Assembly: GCA_963205305.1 (NCBI GenBank) | Contig: CAUJIC010000067.1 | Coordinates: forward strand, 1-53,066 | From: Pseudomonadota bacterium | Lineage (GTDB): Bacteria; Pseudomonadota; Alphaproteobacteria; Rickettsiales; UBA3002 | Direction: 5' to 3' | DNA length: 53,066 bases | In this document: piece after piece, positions 17,991 to 27,528 of the stretch | How the letters are laid out: each line of letters begins with the position of its first letter | Numbering within the stretch: the stretch's first letter is position 1 | Notes under the pieces: generated by a model | Databases searched by the model: none | What the model was told of the DNA's origin: nothing | Seen by the model: the letters and a program-made list of their open reading frames with translations, nothing else | Program-made: the position numbers and the translations under genes

Positions 17991-18920
17991 ATGCGCTTTC
18001 CGTTCCAGATGTTCCGAACCGTGCCGACCTACGATTTCGTGGGCGTTCGCAAGGTGGGCTTTGCCATCACCATCATCGGCATACTGGCCACGCTTGTATC
18101 ACTCGCGATCAATGGCCTCAATTTCGGGATCGATTTCAGCGGCGGCGTGGTGATGGAAGTGCGCACCGAGCAAACTGCTGATGTAACGAAAATGCGTGCC
18201 TTGCTTGGCGCCGAGACTGCCACCAAAAACGCCATGCTGCAATCGGTCGGCAAAGAGGGCAACGATGTACTGATTCGTTTGAAGCCTGAGAACGACGCCA
18301 AACAAAGCGAAGTGGCTACTGCCGTTCGTACCACACTCGACGCAGGATACGGCGCGAAAGTGGAATATCTGCGTACCGACTATGTGGGGCCACAAGTGGG
18401 CGGCGAATTGATTCGCGGCAGCTTCATGGCACTCACCTTCGCCATGATGGCCATGGCCGTATATCTGTGGTTCCGCTTCGAATGGCAATATGGTTTCGGC
18501 GGAATCCTCGCCCTGCTACATGATGCGATTTTGGTGGTAGGCTTCTACTCCTTCACGCAGATCGAATTCAACCTCACTTCGGTGGCGGCCATCCTTACCG
18601 TCATCGGCTATTCCATCAACGATTCGGTGGTGATCTATGACCGCATCCGCGAGGATTTGCGTAAATTCAAAGTGAAGCCCGTGCCCGAAGTCATCAACCT
18701 TGCCTGTAACGAAACCCTCGCCCGCACCTTCCTCACGGGGGGCACGGTACTGATGGCGCTGCTTGGCCTTGTTATCTTTGGTGGCGATGTGCTGTTCGGC
18801 TTTTCTGCCGCGATGATTTTCGGCGTGATTGTCGGCACCTATTCGTCGATTTACGTTTCGGCCACCATCCTGATCTACCTCAACCTGCGCCGTTCGGAGC
18901 TCACCCCCGCGAAGGCGTAA
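17991..18920 (+). CDS. secF: protein translocase subunit SecF
   Basis: A 309-residue RND-type subunit of the SecDF complex, which uses proton motive force to pull secreted proteins through SecYEG. It has an N-terminal helix (residues about 22-40), the typical GIDFSGGVVMEV segment, a periplasmic domain, and five further helices including VIGYSINDSVVIYDRIREDL, the SecF signature. Length is standard. The gene starts one base after the symporter stop, with AAGGAC as ribosome site. secD, normally adjacent, is not in the window and must be elsewhere if the complex is complete. Confidence 0.95.
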   Translation: MRFPFQMFRTVPTYDFVGVRKVGFAITIIGILATLVSLAINGLNFGIDFSGGVVMEVRTEQTADVTKMRALLGAETATKNAMLQSVGKEGNDVLIRLKPENDAKQSEVATAVRTTLDAGYGAKVEYLRTDYVGPQVGGELIRGSFMALTFAMMAMAVYLWFRFEWQYGFGGILALLHDAILVVGFYSFTQIEFNLTSVAAILTVIGYSINDSVVIYDRIREDLRKFKVKPVPEVINLACNETLARTFLTGGTVLMALLGLVIFGGDVLFGFSAAMIFGVIVGTYSSIYVSATILIYLNLRRSELTPAKA

Positions 18921-18944
18921 TTCACCTACTCTCTCGGAGTTTTC

Positions 18945-19712
18945 ATGAAACGCGCGCATTGGCTCATTCTCCCGCTATTACTTGCCCTCACCGCCTGCGG
19001 CGTTGGTGATAAATACCCGCACCCATCGCAATTTGTCAGCATCGATGATGTGTGCCCATGCGAGCTTGGCGCGCCACCTGAGGATGGCTCCACCACGCAG
19101 AAAAAGGAAATCAGCCGTATCCTCGCTATTCAATCGAAGCTGAGCGCAGAGGAAAAAGACCGCATCATGCACGAGGATAGCATCAAGGTTGTGATGATTG
19201 TAGAGCCAGTGCTCGGCAAGAGCTACACTCGCGAGAGCCACCCAGCACTCTTCACCCTGCTCGACCACGCGCAATCCGATGCGTGGCGGATTGGTGATAA
19301 CGTGCAGGATTTCTGGGGCCGCACCCGTCCATGGCTGACCGATAACCGCGTGGAGCTACTGGCTAAAAAAATTACGCGCCCTAGCTACCCCAGCGGCCAC
19401 ACCACTACCAACCATGTATGGGCGCATGTTCTGGCCGAGCTATTTCCTGCCAAGCGGGCAGCGTTGTTCGAGAAAGCCTATAGCATCGGCATGAACCGCG
19501 TGAAGGGCGGCGTCCATTACCCAAGCGACATCGAGGGCGGCAAACGCCTTGCCGCGATGATCTTTGAGAAGATGAAAGAGAACCCGCAATTTCAGGCAGA
19601 AATGGCCGCCGCACGTGCGGAGCTGAAAGCACCTGTCGCCGCGAACGATAATACGCCACTGCCTGCTGAGTGCCTAACCGCCAAAGCGGGTGGTATGAGC
19701 ATGTGCCGCTAG
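18945..19712 (+). CDS. PAP2-type acid phosphatase lipoprotein (class A non-specific acid phosphatase-like)
   Basis: A 255-residue periplasm-facing lipoprotein. The signal peptide ends in LALTAC. The vanadium-haloperoxidase/PAP2 phosphatase motifs are present in order: a K-rich segment with RP (KKITRP), then SYPSGHTT, then NRVKGGVHYPSDIEGG. These supply the phosphate-binding lysine and arginine, the general acid His and the nucleophilic His-Asp pair. It would hydrolyse phosphomonoesters outside the inner membrane. Arrangement and size fit class A bacterial acid phosphatases (PhoN-like), although the third motif has NR instead of SR. It begins 24 bases after secF with a TCGGAG site and overlaps the convergent aminotransferase gene by 4 bases at the stop codons. 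Confidence 0.88.
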   Translation: MKRAHWLILPLLLALTACGVGDKYPHPSQFVSIDDVCPCELGAPPEDGSTTQKKEISRILAIQSKLSAEEKDRIMHEDSIKVVMIVEPVLGKSYTRESHPALFTLLDHAQSDAWRIGDNVQDFWGRTRPWLTDNRVELLAKKITRPSYPSGHTTTNHVWAHVLAELFPAKRAALFEKAYSIGMNRVKGGVHYPSDIEGGKRLAAMIFEKMKENPQFQAEMAAARAELKAPVAANDNTPLPAECLTAKAGGMSMCR

Positions 19713-21061
19713 GCCGCTTGCGAATTCGCTGCTTTCAGCAATTGCTCGCTCGCCGCTAAATTGGCGACCACATTTTTCAGCTGCTCCAACTCCCCGCAGA
19801 AGGTAATCCGCGCATGCCAATCGGTCGGTGCGCTTGGCGAATCAGGCGCATAGAATGGCCCGCCCGGCACACCGCACACACCCGCCACATTCACCAAATA
19901 GCGCATCATGCTAGCGGGCGAATCGATGGTATAAGCCTCGCCCGTTTCCGAGAGCGTGCTGGGCACGGTTAAGCCTTTCAGCCCCGCGAAATTTACCCAG
20001 CAATAAATAGTGCCACGTGGCGCTTCTACATCCGCATGCGCGAGCGCCTTAATACCATCGAGCAGCAGGGCGCGCTTTTCCGCCAGCGCAGCCACCGTGC
20101 GCTCGATAAAGCCATCGCCATACATCAGCGCGGCTTGCGCCTTTAACTGATCCTCGACGCCCATGCCGCCGCCCCTGCACTCGTTCCACTTCTTGAGTGA
20201 TGCAACCATCGCCTTGTTTTTGGAAATAATCATCCCGACGCGTAAGCCCGCGAGGCCATATTCCTTGGACACGGTGCGAAACACGGCGACGCGCCCTTTG
20301 GCGAATAAATCGTTCTCAATCGCTCCGCGCTGCAATACCTGCCCGATAATGTAGGGCGTACGGTCGAACAGCAACTTGCCATAGGGGTCGTCACTCAGCA
20401 CCAGCGTGTTTTTGGTCTCGGTTGCCACCACGCTAAAAAACGCCTCGCGCTCTTCGGGCGTGTAGTTCGCACCCGTAGGGTTGCATGGTGCGTTGATGAG
20501 AATGGCCGCTGGCTCGGGATATTTCGCCAATGCCTCTTTCACTACATCCGCGCGCAAAATACCATCACCCGTGGCAAGCTCCACCAGCTTCACGCCAGCG
20601 GGGAACATGTCGTAGTTCGTTGGCCAACCTGGTGCCGCCAGCAGCACCGCATCGCCCGCTTTGAACACCGCAAGCGCACCGTTGAGCGCACCCTTGCCGC
20701 CTGTGCCAATGCATACATCCGCCGATGTGGCAGCTAACCCCGTATCGCGCGTGAAACACTCCGCCGCCGCCGCGCGCAGTGATGGCAAGCCCGTAGTTTC
20801 CGAATAGGCATAGATTTTTGCCGCATCGCGGATGGTTTTAAATTTCTCGTCGCTTGCATTGGCAGGTTTTTTTGCATCGGCGATCAGGGCGGCAAGCCAA
20901 CCCTCCACTTCGGCCTGTGGTGGTTTGGGGAATAAATCACCGATGGTGACCACTTCCACCTTTTTGCCCTTCGCTTTTGCGGCATCCGCCATGGCGCCCG
21001 CACTCATAGTGGGCGAGTCACGCATTTCAGTGCGAACGATAAATTTATGGGTGGCGGTCAT
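19709..21061 (-). CDS. aminotransferase class I/II, PLP-dependent
   Basis: A 450-residue fold-type I aminotransferase. Visible motifs are the conserved Asn-Pro segment INAPCNPTGANYTPEE, the SDDPYGKL strand, and the PLP-lysine segment FRTVSKEYGLAGLRVGM. The protein begins MTATHKFIVRTEMRDSPTMSAGAMADAAKA, where small-molecule aminotransferases have their substrate arm. Aspartate, aromatic or alanine specificity cannot be decided. It stands alone on the minus strand with a GGAGACCCCG ribosome site, downstream of nothing else on that strand for 60 bases. Confidence 0.88.
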   Translation of the reverse strand: MTATHKFIVRTEMRDSPTMSAGAMADAAKAKGKKVEVVTIGDLFPKPPQAEVEGWLAALIADAKKPANASDEKFKTIRDAAKIYAYSETTGLPSLRAAAAECFTRDTGLAATSADVCIGTGGKGALNGALAVFKAGDAVLLAAPGWPTNYDMFPAGVKLVELATGDGILRADVVKEALAKYPEPAAILINAPCNPTGANYTPEEREAFFSVVATETKNTLVLSDDPYGKLLFDRTPYIIGQVLQRGAIENDLFAKGRVAVFRTVSKEYGLAGLRVGMIISKNKAMVASLKKWNECRGGGMGVEDQLKAQAALMYGDGFIERTVAALAEKRALLLDGIKALAHADVEAPRGTIYCWVNFAGLKGLTVPSTLSETGEAYTIDSPASMMRYLVNVAGVCGVPGGPFYAPDSPSAPTDWHARITFCGELEQLKNVVANLAASEQLLKAANSQAA

Positions 21062-21134
21062 CGGGGTCTCCTTGCTTAACGCCGAGAATTAGCGCCAACG
21101 CGAGGCCACCTCAAGTGCAAACTACGCTAATTAG

Positions 21135-21422
21135 CTAATTGCCCGCCGCGATGCTTTTGGCAATTTGTGGCGCGGCAAGCTGGCCAACCACTTCGACCGT
21201 TTGGCCATTTTCCTTCGAAATGCGGGTATATTCCGCTTTGCGTTTGGCGTTCACCTCGGCCACCAGTGCATTCACTTCGGCTGATGGGCTGACCGCTGTA
21301 ATGTAACCCGATGGCAGCTCCTTCACCGCGCCCGAGGCACGCGCACTATGCAAATCGAGTGCGAACGCAGGCAGTGCGAACAGAACCGTAGCCAAAGCAG
21401 AAAGAATGAAATGTTTTTTCAT
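21135..21422 (-). CDS. ydbL: YdbL-like periplasmic protein (DUF1318)
   Basis: A 95-residue secreted protein with signal peptide MKKHFILSALATVLFALPAFA and a short mature domain ending in AAPQIAKSIAAG, typical of DUF1318/YdbL. In enterobacteria ydbH-ynbE-ydbL form an operon. YdbH with YnbE bridges the inner and outer membrane for phospholipid transport, and YdbL modulates the assembly. The same order is kept here. It starts 11 bases after ynbE with a GAGGAT site. Confidence 0.9.
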   Translation of the reverse strand: MKKHFILSALATVLFALPAFALDLHSARASGAVKELPSGYITAVSPSAEVNALVAEVNAKRKAEYTRISKENGQTVEVVGQLAAPQIAKSIAAGN

Positions 21423-21433
21423 GATAATCCTCG

Positions 21434-21619
21434 TTAGAAAATATCTTTGCGTTTTTTGATGGCCTGACTGACGTCTTTCTCAATCGAGACTTTCACATGC
21501 TGCTCGATTTTCACATTGAGATTGATTTCAATCGGCTTATCGGGCGCTTCCACCTTCACGGTGGGGGTGCAGGCCAATGCCAGAAACCCAACGGCCAGAA
21601 TGCTAATGGTTTGTTTCAT
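21434..21619 (-). CDS. ynbE: YnbE-like small lipoprotein
   Basis: A 61-residue lipoprotein. The signal peptide ends in LALAC, with Thr at +2 for outer-membrane sorting. The mature part has the repeated pattern EINLNVKIEQHVKVSIEKDV typical of YnbE, a beta-rich peptide that stacks on the end of YdbH at the outer membrane. The frame is open up to 21634, but the ATG at 21619 has an AGGAAAATC ribosome site and gives the normal signal peptide. It overlaps ydbH by 17 bases. Confidence 0.9.
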   Translation of the reverse strand: MKQTISILAVGFLALACTPTVKVEAPDKPIEINLNVKIEQHVKVSIEKDVSQAIKKRKDIF

Positions 21620-22991
21620 GATTTTCCTGCTCAATAAATGATTTCGGATCGGTCATCAGCATAACATTTTGTAGGATTAAGTCCAGCAAATCCCCGCTCA
21701 GATTAATGGTCAGCTTAATGGGTCGTCCCCCTTCCACATCAGGGTTTTGCCCCTCTACCGCTAGCTTGGCGGAAAGCTGGTTGTTCTCGGCCATGCCAAA
21801 TTCCAGCGCGAGTACTTTATATTGCAGGTTCTTCATCACATCGCGCACCACGGTCACTTGCGCGTTATCGCCAGGAATCACGCCAGGCGCGAGGGCGATT
21901 TGCCCAGGCCCTTGCGCTTTTAGCACGCCCTTACCAATGCTGATTTTCCCGCCCGCTGAAATGGTCACAGGCACATTGCCCGACACCACGCCTGTGCCAG
22001 TGGCGCGGTTACTTGTCAGCGTTTGCATCAGTGCGTTTACGTCAATCTCGCTCAGCGCAAGGTTAAAGTTCAACGCGCGCTTTTTGCCATCGAGGATGAA
22101 TTTTACATTATGCGTTGCGAGCCTGCCGCCATTAAAGGGCATGTTGAGTTGCTTCAGTAGCGCGAATGATTCTGCAGGCTTATTCAGCGAATAATGCAGC
22201 GAGAAATCGGCCTTATACGACCCATCCTTACTCGTTGCGGTACCACTCAACTCAATACTATCGGCAAAAATGGTTGCGCTGCCCGATGCATTGAGGGGCG
22301 GCACCGCCAACGCTTCCGAAGTGACCACCATATCCTCCACTGCCCATGTGCCATTCCATTGCGGCTTCCCATCATCCAACAAAACATCCATGCCAATGCG
22401 TCCGATGGCTACCTTGTTCTCGCCGAATTGCACGGTGGGGGCATTGCTTTCCAGTTTCAGTTTTGCTGCACCCTTTTGCTGCAGCAAAATACTCAGCGGC
22501 AATTCTGCCTGAATGGCTTTTCCTGCGACAGATAGATGGCTTTCGCGCACCGCGATGCTGCTAAGGGGTAACGCCGCCAGCGCCGCTTTTGTCACGGGAA
22601 TTGCTGCGGGCGCACCGCCTGATTTTTGCTGCAGCAAATGCTGCACTCCCTCAACACTCCAGCCCTCATCGCCCTCAGCAGCGCGGATGGATAAACCCGT
22701 TATCTCGACATCCTCGATGCGCCCATCGAGCAGCGCACGTGGCTGGTAAGCAAGGGTCAGTGTGGAAAGCTTGAGTGCTGGCTCGCCAAGCGCAACATCT
22801 TTCAATACCAACCCATGCAGCCCCATATGGTCGATCGAGAGCTGCGCGGGAGTGAAGCCTTTTGCAACCAGAATCGCGACCAGTTTTTTCTCAGCAAATG
22901 GTTTCCACGGTGCCAGCAACACAACCAGCGTAAGCACCGCGATGGTGATGCCGAACCACTTGGCTATACGGCGTGCACGCATGTTACGCAT
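21603..22991 (-). CDS. ydbH: YdbH-like inner-membrane-anchored AsmA-superfamily lipid transport protein, short form
   Basis: A protein of about 462 residues with one N-terminal helix (FGITIAVLTLVVLLAPW) and a long beta-rich periplasmic domain, the architecture of AsmA/TamB/YdbH bridge proteins that move phospholipids to the outer membrane. Identification relies on the ynbE and ydbL partners as well as the C-terminal segment NLSGDLLDLILQNVML. E. coli YdbH is about 880 residues, so this copy is roughly half length; if real, the bridge would span less of the periplasm. Starts at 22991 (overlapping gltB) or 22982 are both possible. Two copies of a TTTGCTGCAGCAAA palindrome lie inside, coding for LLQQK or its variant. 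Confidence 0.8.
   Translation of the reverse strand: MRNMRARRIAKWFGITIAVLTLVVLLAPWKPFAEKKLVAILVAKGFTPAQLSIDHMGLHGLVLKDVALGEPALKLSTLTLAYQPRALLDGRIEDVEITGLSIRAAEGDEGWSVEGVQHLLQQKSGGAPAAIPVTKAALAALPLSSIAVRESHLSVAGKAIQAELPLSILLQQKGAAKLKLESNAPTVQFGENKVAIGRIGMDVLLDDGKPQWNGTWAVEDMVVTSEALAVPPLNASGSATIFADSIELSGTATSKDGSYKADFSLHYSLNKPAESFALLKQLNMPFNGGRLATHNVKFILDGKKRALNFNLALSEIDVNALMQTLTSNRATGTGVVSGNVPVTISAGGKISIGKGVLKAQGPGQIALAPGVIPGDNAQVTVVRDVMKNLQYKVLALEFGMAENNQLSAKLAVEGQNPDVEGGRPIKLTINLSGDLLDLILQNVMLMTDPKSFIEQENHETNH
22474..22489. repeat. palindrome TTTTGCTGCAGCAAAA, copy 1
   Basis: A perfect 16-base palindrome within ydbH, preceded 13 bases away by an extra half-site TTTTGCTGCA (22461-22470). On the coding strand it encodes LLQQK. 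Confidence 0.8.
22625..22638. repeat. palindrome TTTGCTGCAGCAAA, copy 2
   Basis: A perfect 14-base palindrome within ydbH, in the same reading frame as copy 1 and again encoding LLQQK. Confidence 0.8.
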
Positions 22992-25900
22992 GCCGTTTCT
23001 GTAGCGGTGAATCCGTGGCGATTTCACCCAACGGATGTGACAAACGAGCAAGCATTTCTTTGGGGCACACCTGCCAGAAATTGCTGCGGCAATTTTCCCA
23101 ATGGCTTAGGATATGTACGGCTTGCGGTGAGTTGGTTTCGCGCACATGCTTCTCCAGCAATTGCTTTAACATGCCCTCCCAATGCGCGGATTGAAGGCGC
23201 TGGGCAACCACCGATTCGCCGTTCAAGCGTCCTTCAAACGTGCGGCTTGCATCGTAAACATACGCCATGCCGCCTGTCATTCCCGCTGCAAAATTCTGCC
23301 CCACTTCACCAAGGATAACCACCATGCCGCCTGTCATATATTCGCAGCCATTGCTGCCGCACCCTTCCACCACCGCATCAGCACCCGAGTTACGCACCGC
23401 GAAGCGCTCACCCGCTTGGCCATTCGCAAATAACTGGCCGCTGGTAGCCCCATAAAGCGCGGTGTTGCCTATGATGGTGTTCGCGTGCGGCGTGAGCGTG
23501 CTGGATGGGCGCGGACGCACCATGATGGTGCCGCCTGACAAGCCCTTGCCGACATAATCATTCGCTTCGCCCAGCAGTTCGATGCGAATGCCGCGCGCCA
23601 AAAACGCACCGAGCGATTGCCCCGCCGAGCCGCGCAACTGCAGCGTAATCTGCTCATCGAACGCTGCGCCGCCATGGCGCACTACCAGTGATGAAAGCCG
23701 CGTGCCAATGCTACGCATCACGTTACGCACACTATAGGCTAGCTGAATTTTCTCGCCCTTCGTGAGCGCTTCTTGCGCTGCTTCTAGCATCTGTGCATCC
23801 AGCGTATCAGGCACTTCGTTGCGGGCGGTAAGCGTGCAGTGGCGCGCATGTGGCCCCGCATCCGCCTGCGTGAGCAGCGTGTTGAGGTCGAGATCCACCA
23901 GCTCCTCGCCGCCACGATAGACTTGCGTCAGCAACTCCGTGCGCCCCACAATTTCATTCAAGCTACGCACACCGAGTGACGCCAAAATCTCGCGCACATC
24001 CTCGGCGACAAAGCTCATCAGGTTGACAATTTTCTCGACTGTCCCCTCGAACTTCGCACGTAGCTTTTCATCCTGCGTGGTGATGCCCACAGGGCAGGTA
24101 TTGCTATGGCATTGGCGCACCATCAGACAACCCATGGCAACAAGCGATGCGGTGCCGAGCGCATATTCTTCGGCACCCAAAATGGCCGCAATCACAATGT
24201 CGCGGCCTGTTTTCAATCCGCCATCCGTCTGAAGCATCACACGGTGGCGCAAGCGATTGAGCGTCAGCACTTGGTTGGCTTCGGCCAGTCCCATTTCCCA
24301 CGGCACGCCCGCGTGCTTCACGCTACTCCACGCGCTGGCACCTGTGCCGCCCGAATGACCCGAGATGACAATTTTATCGGCCATGGCTTTGGCCACACCC
24401 GCCGCAATGGTGCCAATGCCCGATTGCGCGACGAGTTTGACCGAGACGATTGCGGTGGGGTTGATTTGCTTCAAATCATATATCAGCTGCGCGAGGTCTT
24501 CGATGGAATAAATATCGTGGTGCGGTGGCGGCGAAATGAGTGTCACCCCTTGCGTGGCATGGCGCAGGCGCGCAATCTCGACCGTCACCTTAAACCCTGG
24601 GAGCTGGCCGCCCTCGCCGGGTTTTGCCCCTTGCGCCACCTTGATTTGCAGCTCGCGCGCGCTGTTCAAATATTCCGCCGTGACCCCAAACCGCCCCGAG
24701 GCAATTTGCTTAATGGCCGAATTGGCATTATCGCCGTTCGCACGCGGGGTGTAACGCTCAGGCCCCTCGCCACCTTCGCCCGAATTGCTGGCCGCACCAA
24801 TCAGGTTCATCGCCACGGCCAGCACCTCATGCGCCTCGGGCGAGAGTGCGCCCAGCGACATGGCAGGCGCAATGAAACGCTTACGGATACTAACGACAGA
24901 TTCCACTTCCTCGATCGCCACAGGCGCGGCGGTGCTTCTAAAATCGAAGAGATCACGCAGGGCAATGGGCGGTGCGTCCGCCACACTTGCGGTATATTTT
25001 TTGTACAGCTGATAGGAGCCCTTAGTGACAGCCGATTGCAACGCATGGATATTTTCGCCCGACCATGCATGCGATTCTGCCCCTGCGCGTGCGCGGTAAA
25101 ATCCGCCCACGGGTAAGCTTGGTTCGTTCGCGGCGAACTGTGGGTAGGCTTTCGTATAAAGTTTACGAATGCGCGATTCGATACCATTTAAACCAATGCC
25201 CGAAATGCGCGATGGCAGCCCTGGGAAAAACTCCGTCGCCAGTGCACGGCTTAGGCCAATCGCTTCAAAATTAAGGCCGCCGCGATAGGCGCTAAGGACA
25301 GAGATGCCCATTTTAGCCATAATTTTTAGCATGCCTTGCGCCAATGCCTCGCGCAGATTTTCGAGCGCCTGCTCGCGCGTTAGCTTGCCCAATAACCCAC
25401 GCTCGTGGCGCGCAATAATGGTATCCTCGGCCAGCGCGGGGTGAACCACGGTAGCGCCACTGCCAATCATCACCGCTAAGGCATGCACATCGGAACATTC
25501 ATCGGTACGCACAAGAATGGATGATTTTTTACGCAGCTTCTTTTTCACCAGATGGCTATGCACCGCTGAAATAGCGAGAATCATGGGGATGGCGGCGCGA
25601 GTTTCACTGGCCGCTTCGTCGCTGAGCAGCACAAAGGATTTACCCGAAAGCGCCGCCTTCTCGGCCTCGGCAACAATGCGGTCAAGCGCTTGGCGCAGGC
25701 CATTGCTTGCAGCATCAAGCGTGAAGGTGGTATCGATATGCGTGATGCGTTTTTTGAAATGCTGCGCCACGGCTGCCATTTCTGCCGCAAGCAAAATCGG
25801 CGTGTCGGCCAGCACAATTTCGCTGTGCGAATCATCGAGCACGAGGAAGTTTCCATCGTTACCAAAACGCGTCTTCAGGCTCATCACCCGCACTTCACGT

Positions 25901-27528
25901 AAGCTATCAATCGGCGGGTTGGTGACTTGCGAAAAATTCTGGCGGAAATAATGATGGAAGGGGCGCGGCTTGCTCGACAGCACCGCCATCGCGGCATCAT
26001 CGCCCATGCTGCCCACGGCCTCTTTGCCCGTGGCGGCCATGGGGTGAATAATCTCCTCCACAACCTCCATGCTAAGACCCACGGCTAGCTGGCGCTGTAG
26101 CAAACTTTCCGCCTCGGGCACAGCCTGTTTTTTGCTGCGGCTTTGTTGCAGCACATCGCGCAGCAAAATAGTCTTGCCCACCCACTGGCTGTAGGGTTTT
26201 TCGGCAGCGAGATAGTCCTTCAATTCATAATCGTGGAATAATTTTTGCTGCAGCAAATTCACGCCAATCATTTCGCCTGGTCCTAGGCGCCCGCGCTCCA
26301 GCACCTCACTTTCCTCGACTTGCACCATCCCGCTTTCCGAAGCGCAAATGAGTAAGCCATCGCGCGTAACGAGCGTTCGCATGGGGCGCAGGCCATTTCT
26401 ATCCATGCCTGCAATCACCCACTCGCCATCCGTCGCGGCGATGGCCGCGGGGCCATCCCACTGCTCGCTCACCGCATTACAGCACGCAAACAAGTGGCGG
26501 TGATGCTGCGGTAATTCCTTGTTTTTGCTCCATGCAGGCGGAATGAGAATGAGCTTCGCGAGCGGCAATGCGCGCCCCGCACGTGTGAGGATTTCCATCA
26601 CCGCATCGAGCGCACCCGTATCGGAGGTATTGTCAGGAATCACAGGGCGCAGATCCTCCTCGACACCCTTGAACGCATCGCAGGTGAAGTTGGCTTCGTG
26701 GCTACGCATGAAGTTAACATTGCCGCGCAGCGTGTTGATTTCGCCGTTATGCGCCAGCACGCGGAAGGGCTGTGCAAGGTGCCACGCAGGCGCGGTGTTG
26801 GTGGAGAAACGCTGGTGAAACACCGCAAAATTGCTGATGAAGCGCTCATCCAACAAATCGGGATAGAACGCGGTGAGCTGCTCGGCCTTGAACAGCCCTT
26901 TGTAAATAATCGAGCGCGAGGAAAGCGAGCAGATATAAAAATCGTTGATGGCCTTCGCGCGCACAGCGTTCTCGATACGGCGGCGAATGAGGTAGAGATC
27001 GCGCTCGGTGCGCGCCTCGTCGAGTTCAGGGCGGCCCGCAATAATGACCTGCTCGATTTCGGGACGTGATTCGCTCGCGATATCGCCAATCACATCGGCC
27101 GCGACAGGCACTTGCCGCCAACCATGAATACCATAGCCAAGTCGCAAAATTTCGGTCTCGATGATGGCGCGGCATAACTCCTGCGCCGCAAAATTTTTCT
27201 TAGGGAGGAACACCATACCCACCGCAAGACGCGCATCGGGCTGTTTGCCAATGCGTGCAATATAATCTGCAAAAAAAGCCTGCGGCAGTTGGATATGGAT
27301 ACCCGCGCCATCGCCCGTTTTGCCATCCGCATCCACCGCACCGCGATGCCACATATTGCGTAAGCCTTCGATAGCTTTTTCGACAATCGCGCGGCGCGGC
27401 ACGCCATCAATCGCAGCAATCAGGCCAACGCCACAGGCATCGCGCTCATCGCTTTTTGCATAGAGCCCATGCTGCGCCAAATGCTCGGCGCGGTTATCAA
27501 AATCCTTATGCCACACGCTGCACCTCAC
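22984..27528 (-). CDS. gltB: glutamate synthase large (alpha) subunit
   Basis: A 1514-residue NADPH-dependent glutamate synthase large subunit, which makes two glutamates from glutamine and 2-oxoglutarate. The N-terminal class-II amidotransferase domain begins at Cys32 (DACGVGLIAA), so a 31-residue propeptide would be removed to free the nucleophile. The central and FMN domains contain PPPHHDIYSIEDL and KLVAQSGIGTIAAGVAKA. The 3Fe-4S cysteines are in MGCLMVRQCHSNTCPVG (about 1133-1149). A C-terminal GXGXG beta-helix domain is present (GANDYVGKGLSGGTI, GSNGCEYMTGG). Length is standard. It overlaps gltD by 23 bases and ydbH by about 8, so gltD-gltB-ydbH-ynbE-ydbL may be one transcript. Confidence 0.97.
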   Translation of the reverse strand: MRCSVWHKDFDNRAEHLAQHGLYAKSDERDACGVGLIAAIDGVPRRAIVEKAIEGLRNMWHRGAVDADGKTGDGAGIHIQLPQAFFADYIARIGKQPDARLAVGMVFLPKKNFAAQELCRAIIETEILRLGYGIHGWRQVPVAADVIGDIASESRPEIEQVIIAGRPELDEARTERDLYLIRRRIENAVRAKAINDFYICSLSSRSIIYKGLFKAEQLTAFYPDLLDERFISNFAVFHQRFSTNTAPAWHLAQPFRVLAHNGEINTLRGNVNFMRSHEANFTCDAFKGVEEDLRPVIPDNTSDTGALDAVMEILTRAGRALPLAKLILIPPAWSKNKELPQHHRHLFACCNAVSEQWDGPAAIAATDGEWVIAGMDRNGLRPMRTLVTRDGLLICASESGMVQVEESEVLERGRLGPGEMIGVNLLQQKLFHDYELKDYLAAEKPYSQWVGKTILLRDVLQQSRSKKQAVPEAESLLQRQLAVGLSMEVVEEIIHPMAATGKEAVGSMGDDAAMAVLSSKPRPFHHYFRQNFSQVTNPPIDSLREVRVMSLKTRFGNDGNFLVLDDSHSEIVLADTPILLAAEMAAVAQHFKKRITHIDTTFTLDAASNGLRQALDRIVAEAEKAALSGKSFVLLSDEAASETRAAIPMILAISAVHSHLVKKKLRKKSSILVRTDECSDVHALAVMIGSGATVVHPALAEDTIIARHERGLLGKLTREQALENLREALAQGMLKIMAKMGISVLSAYRGGLNFEAIGLSRALATEFFPGLPSRISGIGLNGIESRIRKLYTKAYPQFAANEPSLPVGGFYRARAGAESHAWSGENIHALQSAVTKGSYQLYKKYTASVADAPPIALRDLFDFRSTAAPVAIEEVESVVSIRKRFIAPAMSLGALSPEAHEVLAVAMNLIGAASNSGEGGEGPERYTPRANGDNANSAIKQIASGRFGVTAEYLNSARELQIKVAQGAKPGEGGQLPGFKVTVEIARLRHATQGVTLISPPPHHDIYSIEDLAQLIYDLKQINPTAIVSVKLVAQSGIGTIAAGVAKAMADKIVISGHSGGTGASAWSSVKHAGVPWEMGLAEANQVLTLNRLRHRVMLQTDGGLKTGRDIVIAAILGAEEYALGTASLVAMGCLMVRQCHSNTCPVGITTQDEKLRAKFEGTVEKIVNLMSFVAEDVREILASLGVRSLNEIVGRTELLTQVYRGGEELVDLDLNTLLTQADAGPHARHCTLTARNEVPDTLDAQMLEAAQEALTKGEKIQLAYSVRNVMRSIGTRLSSLVVRHGGAAFDEQITLQLRGSAGQSLGAFLARGIRIELLGEANDYVGKGLSGGTIMVRPRPSSTLTPHANTIIGNTALYGATSGQLFANGQAGERFAVRNSGADAVVEGCGSNGCEYMTGGMVVILGEVGQNFAAGMTGGMAYVYDASRTFEGRLNGESVVAQRLQSAHWEGMLKQLLEKHVRETNSPQAVHILSHWENCRSNFWQVCPKEMLARLSHPLGEIATDSPLQKRHA
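26244..26257. repeat. palindrome TTTGCTGCAGCAAA, copy 3
   Basis: A third perfect copy, inside gltB, in frame to encode LLQQK (in VNLLQQKLFHD), 3.6 kb from copy 2. Confidence 0.8.
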
